6,354 bases of DNA from Sulfitobacter sp. (lineage in GTDB: Bacteria; Pseudomonadota; Alphaproteobacteria; Rhodobacterales; Rhodobacteraceae): contig JAPKCR010000147.1 of the NCBI GenBank assembly GCA_026421135.1, forward strand, positions 1 through 6,354. The letters are read 5' to 3'. The notes under the pieces are model-generated. The model had not been told where the DNA came from. It did no database searches and was given only the letters and a program-made list of their open reading frames with translations. Each line of letters begins with the position of its first letter. Positions within the stretch are counted from its first letter, which is position 1. The position numbers were made by a program, and so were the translations under genes. Shown here piece after piece: positions 6,092 through 6,354 of the stretch.

Positions 6092-6354
6092 TGAAAGGCC
6101 CGTTGCCAGGGCTAGATGCAGTCAACGCGTGGGATATTCCCGCGCGGTTGAACATGGCAGCACAATGCCTTGCGCACGATGCGAGGCGGACCGCGATCAT
6201 TGATCTGACGGGCGATACGCGGCGCGACGTGACCTATGGCGATCTGGCCGACATGACCGACGCTTTGGCGCGTGCTTTGACGCAACAGGTTCAGGCGGGC
6301 GACCGTGTTGGCGTCTTGCTTAGTCAAAGCCCGTGGTGTGCCGCTGCCCATTTG
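6091..6354 (+). CDS. AMP-binding acyl-CoA synthetase, N-terminal part
   Basis: The first 88 residues of an ANL-superfamily (AMP-forming) acyl-CoA synthetase are present. The rest lies beyond the right edge. Recognisable early segments are the WDIPARLNMAAQCL opening (14-27), TAIID (34-38), VTYGDLADMTDALARAL (47-63) and AGDRVGVLLSQSPWCAAAHL (69-88), the usual first strand-helix set of this family. The ATP-binding and adenylation motifs are outside the window, so the substrate cannot be judged. Next to ivd it may activate isovalerate or another short carboxylic acid to its CoA thioester for the leucine pathway, as acyl-CoA synthetases in liu-type clusters are thought to do. The ATG at 6091 is preferred. 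The frame stays open upstream into ivd with only a GTG one codon earlier, and no strong Shine-Dalgarno sequence is visible, which suggests translational coupling. Confidence 0.85.
   Translation, partial: MKGPLPGLDAVNAWDIPARLNMAAQCLAHDARRTAIIDLTGDTRRDVTYGDLADMTDALARALTQQVQAGDRVGVLLSQSPWCAAAHL

Noticed and set aside
1..6354. Search for mobile elements, CRISPR repeats, tRNA/rRNA, or defence or secretion modules.
   Set aside because: All of the sequence is covered by housekeeping or catabolic genes with short intergenic gaps. No transposase, repeat array, tRNA-like cloverleaf or toxin-antitoxin pair was seen.

Overview
The window reads as an alphaproteobacterial chromosome segment, most likely from the Rhodobacteraceae (Roseobacter-type). 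This is inferred from moderately high GC by eye, the protein styles, and the pairing of a glmU-glmS operon with a HAD phosphatase, a DegT-like aminotransferase and a leucine-degradation block. No species can be named from sequence alone. The window is gene-dense, and no gene-free stretch exceeds about 150 bases.

Left block (1-2208, minus strand): glmU followed 2 nt later by glmS, which runs off the left edge. Together they encode the first and the last two steps of UDP-N-acetylglucosamine synthesis, feeding peptidoglycan and LPS. Middle block (2327-4194, plus strand): a phosphoglycolate-phosphatase-type HAD hydrolase whose stop overlaps the start of a DegT/DnrJ/EryC1/StrS-family PLP aminotransferase (ATGA overlap). 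The two blocks diverge from a 118-bp intergenic region holding a candidate glmU promoter and a hairpin or operator-like inverted repeat upstream of gph. A strong, probably bidirectional, hairpin terminator (4197-4235) closes the middle block.

Right block: a small FMN-binding-split-barrel (pyridoxamine-phosphate-oxidase-like, general stress protein 26 type) gene on the minus strand (4253-4723) diverges from an isovaleryl-CoA dehydrogenase gene (4866-6029). Their shared 142-bp region has a good sigma-70-like promoter and, directly on the predicted start site, a perfect TGAACA-AC-TGTTCA palindrome. An AMP-forming acyl-CoA synthetase begins at 6091 and leaves the window. The ivd and acyl-CoA synthetase genes look like the start of a leucine/isovalerate catabolic (liu-type) operon. 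The 62 nt between them contain a 20-codon ORF joined at both ends by TGATG overlaps.

Most of the window is ordinary housekeeping and catabolic sequence. I see no mobile element, CRISPR array, tRNA or rRNA, and no evidence of a novel defence or exotic system. The points worth a second look are the ivd operator-like palindrome, the ivd/acyl-CoA synthetase mini-ORF, the orphan DegT-like aminotransferase, and the hairpin ahead of gph.
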